DNA of 54,806 nt from CAIYZT01 sp031385445 (GTDB lineage Bacteria > Pseudomonadota > Alphaproteobacteria > Rhodobacterales > Rhodobacteraceae): contig JANNBM010000014.1 of assembly GCA_031385445.1 (NCBI GenBank), positions 1 to 54,806 of the forward strand, in the 5' to 3' direction. The notes under the pieces were generated by a model. It worked only from the letters and a program-made list of their open reading frames with translations, did no database searches and was not told the DNA's origin. Shown here in pieces: positions 43,593 through 54,235 of the stretch (positions are counted from its first letter, which is position 1; every line of letters begins with the position of its first letter). The position numbers and the translations under genes are program-made.

Positions 43593-45593
43593 TTAAGCGT
43601 CTTTCGGCACAACGCGCAGGCGCAATTCGCGCAACTGCTCGTTCAAGGGCTCGCTGGGCGCGCCCATCAACAGGTCTTCGGCGCGCTGGTTCATCGGGAA
43701 CATGATGACCTCGCGGATGTTCGCCTCATCCGCCAGCAGCATCACCGCACGGTCGATGCCCATCGCGCAGCCGCCGTGCGGAGGCGCGCCGTATTTGAAC
43801 GCCTTGACCATGCCGCCAAACCGCTTGTCGACCTCAGAGTTCGGGTATCCCGCCAGCTCGAACGCCTTGTACATGATTTCCGGCTTGTGGTTGCGGATGC
43901 CGCCCGAGATCAGCTCGTATCCATTGCAGGCCAGATCGTATTGATAGGCATAAACAGCCAAAGGATCACCCTGCAGCGCTTCCAGCCCGCCTTGCGGCAT
44001 CGAGAAGGGGTTGTGCGAAAAATCGATCTTGCCCTCGTCGGTTTTTTCAAACATCGGGAAATCGACGATCCAGGCAAAGCGGAAGGTGCCCGTTTCCGCA
44101 AGTCCCAACTCGCGACCAATCTCGTTGCGCGCGCGGCCCGCGACGGATTGGAAATTCTCGGGCTTGCCGCCAAGGAAGAACGCCGCGTCGCCAAGGCCAA
44201 GGCCAAGTTGCAGGCGGATGGCTTCGGTCCGCTCTGGCCCGATGTTCTTGGCGAGGGGACCGGCGGCTTCCATTGGGCCAATAAATGTTTCAATTCGCTT
44301 GCGAGCGGACATTAAGTCAAGCGCATCGCCGGATTCGACAAGTTTGTCCAAGCCGTTAAATGCCGCATGGATATGGTCATCTCCCGATTCCGACGTTGTT
44401 TTCAAAATGTAGGCGAGATGCTCATTGTCTACACTTTTGCTTTCAATCCAACCGCTAGCGAGCCGATGCAGATCAGCCTCCATAGGATTCTCACGCTTCC
44501 GCCAGAAGATATACCCCATGCCCGGCAGGCCTTCCTTCTGGGCAAAAGCGTTCATTCGGTCGCAGAACTTGCGGCCCACCGGCTCACCCTTAGGCCCCTT
44601 GGGTGCGGGAATGGCGCGAATTTCGGTGCCCTCCTGCTCCAGCAATTTGGCGAACACGGCAAAGCCAGAGCCCGCGAAATGCTCGCTGACCACTTGCATC
44701 CTGATCGGGTTGCGCAGGTCGGGCTTGTCGCTGCCGTACCACAGCAGACTGTCGCGGTAGGCAATCAGCGGCCAATCGGCGGGCACCTGCATGTCGGGGC
44801 GGAATTCCTGAAACACGCCTTGGATCACCGGCTGCACGGCGGCAAAAATATCGGCCTGCTCGACGAACGACATCTCGACATCCAGCTGGTAAAAGTCCGT
44901 CGGCGAGCGGTCGGCGCGCGGGTCTTCATCGCGAAAACAAGGCGCGATCTGGAAATAGCGGTCGAAACCGCTGACCATGATCAGCTGCTTGAACTGCTGC
45001 GGGGCCTGCGGCAGGGCATAGAATTTACCCGGATGCAGGCGCGAAGGCACCAGAAAATCGCGCGCGCCTTCGGGGCTGGACGCGGTGATGATCGGGGTCT
45101 GAAACTCGTTAAACCCCTGATCCCACATCCGATTGCGCAAACTGCGCACCACGTTGGACCGCAGCATCATATTGCGGTGCAGTTTTTCGCGGCGCAGGTC
45201 CAGAAACCGGTAGGTCAACCGGGTTTCCTCGGGGTATTCGACATCGCCGAACACCGGCATCGGCAAGTCCGCCGCCTCGCCCAGAACGGTCAGCCCGGTC
45301 GCATAAACCTCGATCTCGCCGGTCGCGATCTTTGGGTTCACCAAGGACGCATCGCGCGCCTTGACCCGCCCGTCAATACACACCACCCATTCCGCGCGCA
45401 CTTTGTCAATATCGGCAAAGGCCGGGCTGTCACTGTCCGCAATCACCTGCGTGATGCCGTAATGATCGCGCAGGTCGATGAACAAAACCCCGCCGTGATC
45501 GCGCACCCGGTGCACCCAGCCCGACAGGCGGATGGTCTGGCCGACATGGCCCTTGGTCAGATCGGCGCAGGTATGGCTGCGGTAGGCGTGCAT
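43593..45593 (-). CDS. aspS: Aspartyl-tRNA synthetase with in-frame insertion
   Basis: AspRS of the bacterial class IIb type, charging tRNA-Asp. The N-terminal OB anticodon domain (1-110), motif 2 (FRDEDPRADRSPTDF), the GAD insert domain and motif 3 (GIDRAVMLLADEANIREV) are present. The protein is 666 residues, about 70-75 longer than the usual 590. The excess sits in the GAD region, from about residue 366 to 440, between GYIFWR and GPMEAAGPLAKNIGP, and has low GC. Reading frame is kept through it, so the protein may be functional. Start is ATG at 45593. Confidence 0.95.
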   Translation of the reverse strand: MHAYRSHTCADLTKGHVGQTIRLSGWVHRVRDHGGVLFIDLRDHYGITQVIADSDSPAFADIDKVRAEWVVCIDGRVKARDASLVNPKIATGEIEVYATGLTVLGEAADLPMPVFGDVEYPEETRLTYRFLDLRREKLHRNMMLRSNVVRSLRNRMWDQGFNEFQTPIITASSPEGARDFLVPSRLHPGKFYALPQAPQQFKQLIMVSGFDRYFQIAPCFRDEDPRADRSPTDFYQLDVEMSFVEQADIFAAVQPVIQGVFQEFRPDMQVPADWPLIAYRDSLLWYGSDKPDLRNPIRMQVVSEHFAGSGFAVFAKLLEQEGTEIRAIPAPKGPKGEPVGRKFCDRMNAFAQKEGLPGMGYIFWRKRENPMEADLHRLASGWIESKSVDNEHLAYILKTTSESGDDHIHAAFNGLDKLVESGDALDLMSARKRIETFIGPMEAAGPLAKNIGPERTEAIRLQLGLGLGDAAFFLGGKPENFQSVAGRARNEIGRELGLAETGTFRFAWIVDFPMFEKTDEGKIDFSHNPFSMPQGGLEALQGDPLAVYAYQYDLACNGYELISGGIRNHKPEIMYKAFELAGYPNSEVDKRFGGMVKAFKYGAPPHGGCAMGIDRAVMLLADEANIREVIMFPMNQRAEDLLMGAPSEPLNEQLRELRLRVVPKDA
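44274..44498 (-). other. AT-rich in-frame insertion of about 70 codons within aspS
   Basis: Residues about 366-440 of AspRS are absent from ordinary AspRS as I recall the family. Hand counts give 43-53% GC in the four 60-base rows from 44281 to 44520, against about 62% in a sample row elsewhere in aspS (45001). The peptide PMEA occurs at both ends of the extra segment (residues 370-373 and 440-443), with synonymously different codons. The insert is helical in character (LHRLASGWIESKSVDNEHL and onward). No domain is recognised. Confidence 0.7.
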
Positions 45594-45722
45594 GGATTTC
45601 CCCTTTGGCGAGGCTATTTTCGGTCAGTGGCGATAGACCCCCGACCGGCGTTTAAGTCAAGTCCAGATGCCTTCATTGTGGTCCGAATATCCAAAAGCCG
45701 CGCCTGTCGCTTGCGGCGGCGC

Positions 45723-46340
45723 TTACCATGTCGCGCCGCCCGTCCAAACCGCCGGGATCAGCCCGCGCAGCGCATTGCCAACCCACAGCCGCACAGAGGC
45801 CAGATCGCGCGCAAGCAGCACCTCCTCGCGGCAGGCCATTTCCGCCCGCAAAACCCCCGGCAGCAACCCGCAGGTCAAGGGCGGCGTGCGCATCCCCTGC
45901 CCCCGGTCGAAAAACACTGTGGTGATCGTCCCGTCGCAGACCTCGCCGCGCTCGTTCAGCAAAATCACCTCGTCCAGCCCTTCGGGCAAGCCCGCGCGCG
46001 CCGCATCATAGGCGCCGCGCCGGGTCGATTTCACCGTGAGCCATGGATCACCCGAGGCCAATCGCGCCTTGGCCAATCCGATCCGCCAAACCACAGGTGC
46101 AGGCGGCAGGGGCGCGCAGGTCAACGCGAAATCCCCCGCCGCCCCCAGCGTCAGCCGCATCCGCCCTGTCCCGCCCCTCAGCGCCGCGTCAAACGCCGCC
46201 CCATCAAACCCCCAGCCCAGCGCCGCCGCCCCCGCCGCCATCCGCGCCCGGTGCTGCACCCGAAGCGGCGAGCCCACGGCAAGGGTCTCAATCAGCCTTA
46301 GCCCTGCGGCATCAGCCCCCGCGCGAAGCGTGCTTTCCAC
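45723..46340 (-). CDS. pabC: Aminodeoxychorismate lyase-like class IV aminotransferase
   Basis: A 205-residue PLP fold-type IV protein, most likely PabC, which releases pyruvate from aminodeoxychorismate to give p-aminobenzoate for folate. The PLP lysine is in TVKSTRRGAYDAAR, then LLNERGEVCDGTITTVFF and the TCGLLPGVLRAEMA motif follow. The GTG at 46340 has GGGAGGAGG four bases upstream and is preferred over the ATG at 46355. It overlaps the 3' end of pabB by about 43 bases, so the two are co-expressed. Confidence 0.88.
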   Translation of the reverse strand: MESTLRAGADAAGLRLIETLAVGSPLRVQHRARMAAGAAALGWGFDGAAFDAALRGGTGRMRLTLGAAGDFALTCAPLPPAPVVWRIGLAKARLASGDPWLTVKSTRRGAYDAARAGLPEGLDEVILLNERGEVCDGTITTVFFDRGQGMRTPPLTCGLLPGVLRAEMACREEVLLARDLASVRLWVGNALRGLIPAVWTGGATW

Positions 46341-47503
46341 AAGGCCTCCTCCCATTCCGCATCCTCGGTGCTGTCCTGCACCACCCCGCCGCCGACATTC
46401 AGCACCACATCGCTTCCCGTCAAAGACAGCGTCCGGATCGCCACGTTAAACCCCGCCGACCCGTCCGGCCCCATCCAGCCGATGGCCCCGCAATAGGCCC
46501 CGCGTTCAAAGGGTTCCACCTCGCGGATGATCTGCATCGCGCGGATTTTCGGCGCGCCGGTGATCGAGCCGCAGGGGAACAGTGCCGGGATCAGGCGCGC
46601 AAGGCTGGCAGGTTCCGCCAACTCGCCCACGACCGTTGATACCATCTGATGCAGCGTGGCATAGCTTTGGATGGCGAAAAGCTTTGGCACCTTGACCGAG
46701 CCGACCTTGCAGATCCGGCTGATATCATTGCGCAAAAGGTCAACGATCATCAGGTTTTCCGCCTGCCCCTTTTCCGACGCGCGCAGCTCTTCGGCCAGCT
46801 CCGCATCACGCACCGGGTCCGCGTCGCGCGGCGCGGTGCCCTTCATCGGCCGGGTTTCAATCCGCCCGGCGCCGTCCAGCCGCAAGAACAATTCCGGGCT
46901 GCGCGACACCAGAACCGGCCCCGCGCCCAAATCGACAAAGGCCCCATGCCCAACTTTTTGCCGCGCCCGCAGCGCCGCATAAAGGCCCAGCGCCGTGCCC
47001 GCCAACAGCTGCGCCTGCATCGGAAAGGTCAGGTTGATCTGATAACAATCGCCCGCCGCGATCAGGTCTTTGACCCGCCTGAAGGCCGCGCCATACGCCG
47101 CCCGGCTTACCATTGGCTCGGGCGCGCTCATCTGAACGCCCGATGCCTCAGCCTCCGCCCGCGCCAAAACCGTATCTGCCGGCAGGGGCGACGCATAGAT
47201 GCCCATGGCCAGCAGCGGAACACGGCGATCGGCAGGCATCCGTGCGCCAAGCGCCGGTTCCAGCGCATAGCCCGCCTCATAAGACAGATACCCGGCCACA
47301 AAATGCCCCGCCGCCCGCGCCGCATCCAGCTGGGCCAGCGCCGGAGCCAGATCTTGCGGCTGCCAGACGATGACGCTGCCAAGCGCGGCATCAAACACCG
47401 CCGCCCCGCCGCCAGGTCCGTCCTCCACCAGGATCACGATCGCCCCCCCTTGGCCCCTTAGGGGCTGCATCACACCGTTAAGTTTAGGGCGAGGTGCCGC
47501 CAT
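46298..47503 (-). CDS. pabB: Aminodeoxychorismate synthase component I
   Basis: A 401-residue chorismate-utilising enzyme that with a PabA-type glutaminase forms 4-amino-4-deoxychorismate for folate. Motifs are the GDCYQINLTFPM segment, PMKGTAPRD (the PIAGT-like signature), ENLMIVDLLRNDISR, and GSITGAPKIRAMQIIREVEP. No PabA is encoded nearby, so the glutaminase comes from elsewhere. The start is uncertain: ATGs at 47503 and 47470 both lack a good ribosome-binding site. It is divergent from the permease gene, with 203 bases between. Confidence 0.92.
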   Translation of the reverse strand: MAAPRPKLNGVMQPLRGQGGAIVILVEDGPGGGAAVFDAALGSVIVWQPQDLAPALAQLDAARAAGHFVAGYLSYEAGYALEPALGARMPADRRVPLLAMGIYASPLPADTVLARAEAEASGVQMSAPEPMVSRAAYGAAFRRVKDLIAAGDCYQINLTFPMQAQLLAGTALGLYAALRARQKVGHGAFVDLGAGPVLVSRSPELFLRLDGAGRIETRPMKGTAPRDADPVRDAELAEELRASEKGQAENLMIVDLLRNDISRICKVGSVKVPKLFAIQSYATLHQMVSTVVGELAEPASLARLIPALFPCGSITGAPKIRAMQIIREVEPFERGAYCGAIGWMGPDGSAGFNVAIRTLSLTGSDVVLNVGGGVVQDSTEDAEWEEALWKARFARGLMPQG

Positions 47504-47706
47504 GGACCAGTGCCGATCCGCTGCACCTTGCGCTTTTTACCCGGTGAAATTTCGTTCACGACGGGCCAAAAATCTGTAGGTCTTCTGTAAATTTCTATTC
47601 AATGCTTGCCAGACTGTAAAAATAAGGTTTCCATCCGGGCACGGGCCGAAAACAGGCCGGGCAACGATAAAAAACATGGAACCACAGGGTTCGGAGGGTA
47701 ATCAAA

Positions 47707-49263
47707 ATGGCTGACGACTACACCGACAAGGACGCCCATGAGGACATGAATGTCCTGCATGGGATGGGCTATGCCCAGGAGCTGTCGCGCTCCATGTCCA
47801 AATTCTCGAATTTCGCGATCTCGTTCTCGATCATCTGTATCCTGTCCGGCGGGATCAACTCATTTGCGCAGGCCATTTCTTCGGTTGGCGGCGCGGGGGC
47901 TGGCATCGGCTGGATCGTGGGCTGTATCCTTTCGGGCATGTTCGCCCTGTCGATGGCGCAAATCGCTTCGGCGTTTCCCACCGCTGGCGGGCTTTATCAC
48001 TGGGGCTCGATACTTGGCGGGCGGTTCACTGGCTGGATGACGGCCTGGCTGAACCTTCTGGGGTTGATCACCGTTCTGGGCGCGATCAATATCGGCACCG
48101 CCTATTTCTTTGCCGGCACCTTTGGCGGCATGTTCGGCTTTACCGGCACGGATATGCAGGTTGTGATCTTTGTGGCCGTGGTCACGGCAGGTCAGGCCCT
48201 GTTCAACCATCTCGGGATCAAAGTCACCACGATGCTGACCGACATCTCGGGCTATATCATCTTTGCGACAACGGCCGTTCTGGTGCTCGCCTGCCTCTAC
48301 TTCGCCCCTGCCATCGATATCTCGCGGCTGTGGACCTTCACCAACTTCTCGGGCGAAGCGGGCGGCAACGTGTTTCCGCAGTCCGATAACATGGGCTATC
48401 TGTTCCTTTTGTGCCTGTTGCTGCCGGTCTATACGATCACCGGCTATGACGCTTCGGCCCATACCTCTGAGGAAACCAAAAACGCCGCCACCTCGGTGCC
48501 AGAGGGCATCGTATCGTCGGTTCTTTGGTCGTCGCTGATCGGCTGGATCATGATCTGCGCGATCACTCTGGCGATCCCCGATATGGCCGTGGCCGCTGGC
48601 CAAGGCTGGGGGATGTTCTATGCCACGATGGACGCGATCATGCCTGCGGGTCTGAAAAATGTCCTTTACCTCGGCATCCTGATCGCCCAACTGCTGTGCG
48701 GTCTGGCGACCGTCACCTCGGCAAGCCGCATGCTCTTCGCGTTTTCGCGCGACGGGGGCGTGCCGGGCGCATCCAAGGCGCTGGCGACCGTTTCGCCCAA
48801 GTACCGCACGCCGGTAAATGCGATCTGGACGGCCACGGTTCTGGCCATTCTTTACGTTATCCTGGCCATGTCGATCAAAGTGGACGGCACCTCGATTTAT
48901 GTGATCGTGGTGAACTCGACTCTGGTGTTCCTGTTCCTGTCCTTCTCCGTGCCGTTGGTGGCCGGTCTGTTCGCCTTTGGCACCGCCAAGTGGCCGAACC
49001 CCGGCCCATGGGCCATGTCTGCGGGGCTTTACAAACTGGTGACGGTCCTTTCGGTCGTCGGCATGGCAGTGATCCTCTTTATCGCTGTCGCCGCCCCGAA
49101 CGAGCGCGTGCTTTACGTCGTTCTGGGCTTCCTCGCCTTGGCAATCGTTGTCTGGGTGCTGTTCGAAAACCGCCGTTTCCAAGGCCCGCCGATTGGCGCC
49201 GAAGTCAAAAAGCGCGCGGCAGCCATCGCGGCAGCCGAAGCTGCGGTTGGCCAGAAGGCCTGA
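47707..49263 (+). CDS. APC-superfamily amino acid permease
   Basis: A 518-residue, 12-helix secondary transporter of the amino acid/choline (GABA permease-like) group. Landmarks are the N-terminal SKFSNFAISFSIICILSGG, TAGGLYHWGSILGG, and TITGYDASAHTSEETKNA in the middle. It begins after GGAGGG and ends in an Ala/Lys-rich tail (AAAIAAAEAAVGQKA). A strong terminator follows the stop, so it is monocistronic. Its substrate, perhaps an amino acid or polyamine, is not proven. Confidence 0.92.
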   Translation: MADDYTDKDAHEDMNVLHGMGYAQELSRSMSKFSNFAISFSIICILSGGINSFAQAISSVGGAGAGIGWIVGCILSGMFALSMAQIASAFPTAGGLYHWGSILGGRFTGWMTAWLNLLGLITVLGAINIGTAYFFAGTFGGMFGFTGTDMQVVIFVAVVTAGQALFNHLGIKVTTMLTDISGYIIFATTAVLVLACLYFAPAIDISRLWTFTNFSGEAGGNVFPQSDNMGYLFLLCLLLPVYTITGYDASAHTSEETKNAATSVPEGIVSSVLWSSLIGWIMICAITLAIPDMAVAAGQGWGMFYATMDAIMPAGLKNVLYLGILIAQLLCGLATVTSASRMLFAFSRDGGVPGASKALATVSPKYRTPVNAIWTATVLAILYVILAMSIKVDGTSIYVIVVNSTLVFLFLSFSVPLVAGLFAFGTAKWPNPGPWAMSAGLYKLVTVLSVVGMAVILFIAVAAPNERVLYVVLGFLALAIVVWVLFENRRFQGPPIGAEVKKRAAAIAAAEAAVGQKA

Positions 49264-49286
49264 GGCGTACCGCGTTGACGTTAATC

Positions 49287-49317
49287 GGGCCGGGGGGCAC
49301 TTCCCCCGGCCCTTTTT
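49287..49317 (+). terminator. Rho-independent terminator after the permease gene
   Basis: A 10-bp GC stem, GGGCCGGGGG (49287-49296) with CCCCCGGCCC (49303-49312), a 6-base loop, and five T immediately after. Confidence 0.92.
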
Positions 49318-49355
49318 CATTGACGCGCGGGGCACATCGCCCTCACCATGCCCCC

Positions 49356-49706
49356 ATGGCCTATCTCATCCTTAAAGCCGCCATTTCCGGCGTTCTGATC
49401 GCCCTCGCCTCCGAGGTGGCCCGCCGCTATGCCGGGTTTGGCGCGCTGGTCGCCTCCCTGCCACTGGTATCGGTCCTTGGGATGATCTGGCTTTGGCGCG
49501 ACACCCATGATCCCGCCCGCCTCGCCGACCATACAGCGGCCACGCTTTGGTTCCTCGCACCGTCCGTTCCGATGTTCCTTTTAATCCCCGCCATGCTGCG
49601 CGCAGGCATCGGCTTTTGGACCAGCCTCATCGCCGGATGCGCCCTCACCATCGCTCTCTATCTCGCGATGATCTGGCTCGCGCCCCGGTTCGGCTTCACA
49701 CTCTGA
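49356..49706 (+). CDS. DUF3147-family small membrane protein
   Basis: A 116-residue inner-membrane protein with about four hydrophobic segments, beginning MAYLILKAAISGVLIALASE and containing RRYAGFGALVASLPLVSVLGMIWLW. That pattern matches the DUF3147 family, whose function is unknown. ATG at 49356 follows an alternative in-frame start far upstream that lies inside the permease gene, so this start is favoured. A hairpin follows the stop. Confidence 0.8.
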   Translation: MAYLILKAAISGVLIALASEVARRYAGFGALVASLPLVSVLGMIWLWRDTHDPARLADHTAATLWFLAPSVPMFLLIPAMLRAGIGFWTSLIAGCALTIALYLAMIWLAPRFGFTL

Positions 49707-49747
49707 CCCTCGCCCTTCAATCCGGCCCATATATTCCAGGGGTCCCC

Positions 49748-49775
49748 ACCGGATTGGAATTTCCAATCCGGTTTT
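49748..49775 (+). terminator. Hairpin with T-run downstream of the DUF3147 gene
   Basis: ACCGGATTGG (49748-49757) pairs with CCAATCCGGT (49763-49772) around a 5-base AATTT loop, followed by TTT. The stem is almost a continuous palindrome. It should end the short transcript before carB. Confidence 0.75.
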
Positions 49776-49864
49776 GAGCAGCGCCCCGGGGGCCAGCCGC
49801 CCATCGCGCCGCCCTGCCCAAATCCCCCTTGCGCCCCGCCCTTGCATGGCTATAACCCGCAAAG

Positions 49865-49876
49865 TTTTGCGCAAAA
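49865..49876. promoter_or_regulatory. Perfect palindrome just upstream of carB
   Basis: TTTTGCGCAAAA, 12 bases, lies 13 bases before the carB ATG, within the span a ribosome or repressor would cover. No known operator is identified. Confidence 0.4.
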
Positions 49877-49889
49877 TATGGGGGCCGCC

Positions 49890-53219
<3,330 letters not shown>

Positions 53220-53224
53220 GGCGC

Positions 53225-53304
53225 GCCCCCGGGCTTTGCCCGGGGGCAAAACGCTCCGGTGGAGCGTTTTGAGCGACGAACGCCCGCGAAAGCCTTCGCG
53301 GGCG
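53225..53304. repeat. Three tandem 10-bp stem-loops after carB
   Basis: Three perfect hairpins stand side by side: GCCCCCGGGC/GCCCGGGGGC (53225-53247, 3-base loop), AAAACGCTCC/GGAGCGTTTT (53248-53270, 3-base loop) and CGCCCGCGAA/TTCGCGGGCG (53281-53304, 4-base loop). The middle one ends in four T (and AAAA for the other strand), so it can terminate in both directions. The first and third look like intergenic palindromic repeats seen in many alphaproteobacterial genomes. Confidence 0.85.
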
Positions 53305-53340
53305 TTGACCAATCAGAAAACGGCTGGCGAGGAGTTAAGT

Positions 53341-53727
53341 CTAGAAAGGAATTTCGTCCAACTTATCTAGTTCAGCTAACACTTCACTTAATGCTGTTTC
53401 CGCCCCAGATATCTGCCGGCGAATTTTTAGATGCAGGTTTTCAAGGATTTGAAACTGCCTATTGTCAAAAACATCTTCTTCAATATCCGTGTCATTAAAT
53501 TCGTCAATTAGATCGCCTTCGATGTCTTGCAGCTTTACGACATACTTCGTTGATTTTTGCAACTCTTGCTTCTCTAGGAGAATGATGTGATTGCCTAAAG
53601 ACGCTATGAACAACGACTCTACTGCGGTCCTATCCCAATTTATTTTTTGAGCATTGGTAGCGTTGCGAAGTCCTGCTAGGAGACGCCGCCAATTAGCTTT
53701 TGTCTCTTCGCTAACGTCACGAGCCAT
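53341..53727 (-). CDS. Unknown 128-residue protein in a low-GC gene pair
   Basis: Not recognised. The start is MARDVSEETKANWRRLLAGL. The middle is predicted beta (LFIASLGNHIILLEKQE, then TKYVVKLQDIEGDLIDEF) and the end is helical. It resembles the general layout of small bacterial domains with a strand-rich core after an N-terminal helix, but I cannot name a family. Two hand-counted rows are 33-37% GC, far below the window average, which points to recent transfer. It overlaps the gene upstream by 11 bases, so the pair is coupled. No signal peptide or membrane segment is visible. Confidence 0.8.
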   Translation of the reverse strand: MARDVSEETKANWRRLLAGLRNATNAQKINWDRTAVESLFIASLGNHIILLEKQELQKSTKYVVKLQDIEGDLIDEFNDTDIEEDVFDNRQFQILENLHLKIRRQISGAETALSEVLAELDKLDEIPF

Positions 53728-54235
53728 TTTGTCCCATCCTTTCTTTTACTTCGGCAATCAGCAAAACTAGGTCCTCCGATTGGTCGGCCAACATCGAATA
53801 AAGCTGCGCTTTTGACGGCACTTTGATCTTCCCTGCACGAAATTTCTCTGAAGTTTCCCCGAGAACTTTCATTTGAACAACTATTTTGCCTATAGAATCA
53901 GTAAAACCGTCGCCGCACAACTCTGTTACCAATCGACCTAACGGTGAAATTAGCAATCTAATTTGTTGGGATCGCTCCGAAACCATTTCCCAGGAATCAC
54001 CGTCTAGTCGCCGTTGCAGATCGCCGACCAGCGCCAGCGCTGCACTCAGGTCAGCCAAGAGATTTATGCGCTTCACTTGTTTTCTAGTTTCGGAAGCCGC
54101 TTGACTTGCGGATTCTGCTGCCCCGGCCGCACGAACTGAATATCTGACGGTTAGGATGGCTCCAACAACAGATGCAATGCACCCTAAGAGTCCGAGCAAA
54201 GCCGCAGTAAGCGGGGCAGAGAGAAATTCCGCCAT
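53717..54235 (-). CDS. Unknown 172-residue membrane-anchored helical protein
   Basis: Not recognised. One transmembrane segment lies near residues 8-32 (TAALLGLLGCIASVVGAIL), then a short Ala/Glu/Arg-rich coiled-coil (RAAGAAESASQAASETRKQV) and further amphipathic helices to the end. It would sit in the inner membrane with its bulk in the cytoplasm. GC is 45% in one hand-counted row and 65% in another. A GAGG is about 16 bases before the ATG at 54235, so the start is not certain. Coupled to the 128-residue protein, it forms a two-gene unit with no known counterpart to me. Confidence 0.78.
   Translation of the reverse strand: MAEFLSAPLTAALLGLLGCIASVVGAILTVRYSVRAAGAAESASQAASETRKQVKRINLLADLSAALALVGDLQRRLDGDSWEMVSERSQQIRLLISPLGRLVTELCGDGFTDSIGKIVVQMKVLGETSEKFRAGKIKVPSKAQLYSMLADQSEDLVLLIAEVKERMGQNGS

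Noticed and set aside
44285..44490. Intein or group II intron as the cause of the aspS insertion
   Set aside because: The segment is too short, has no Cys/Ser...His-Asn splice junctions, and the frame stays open with no intron-like ends.
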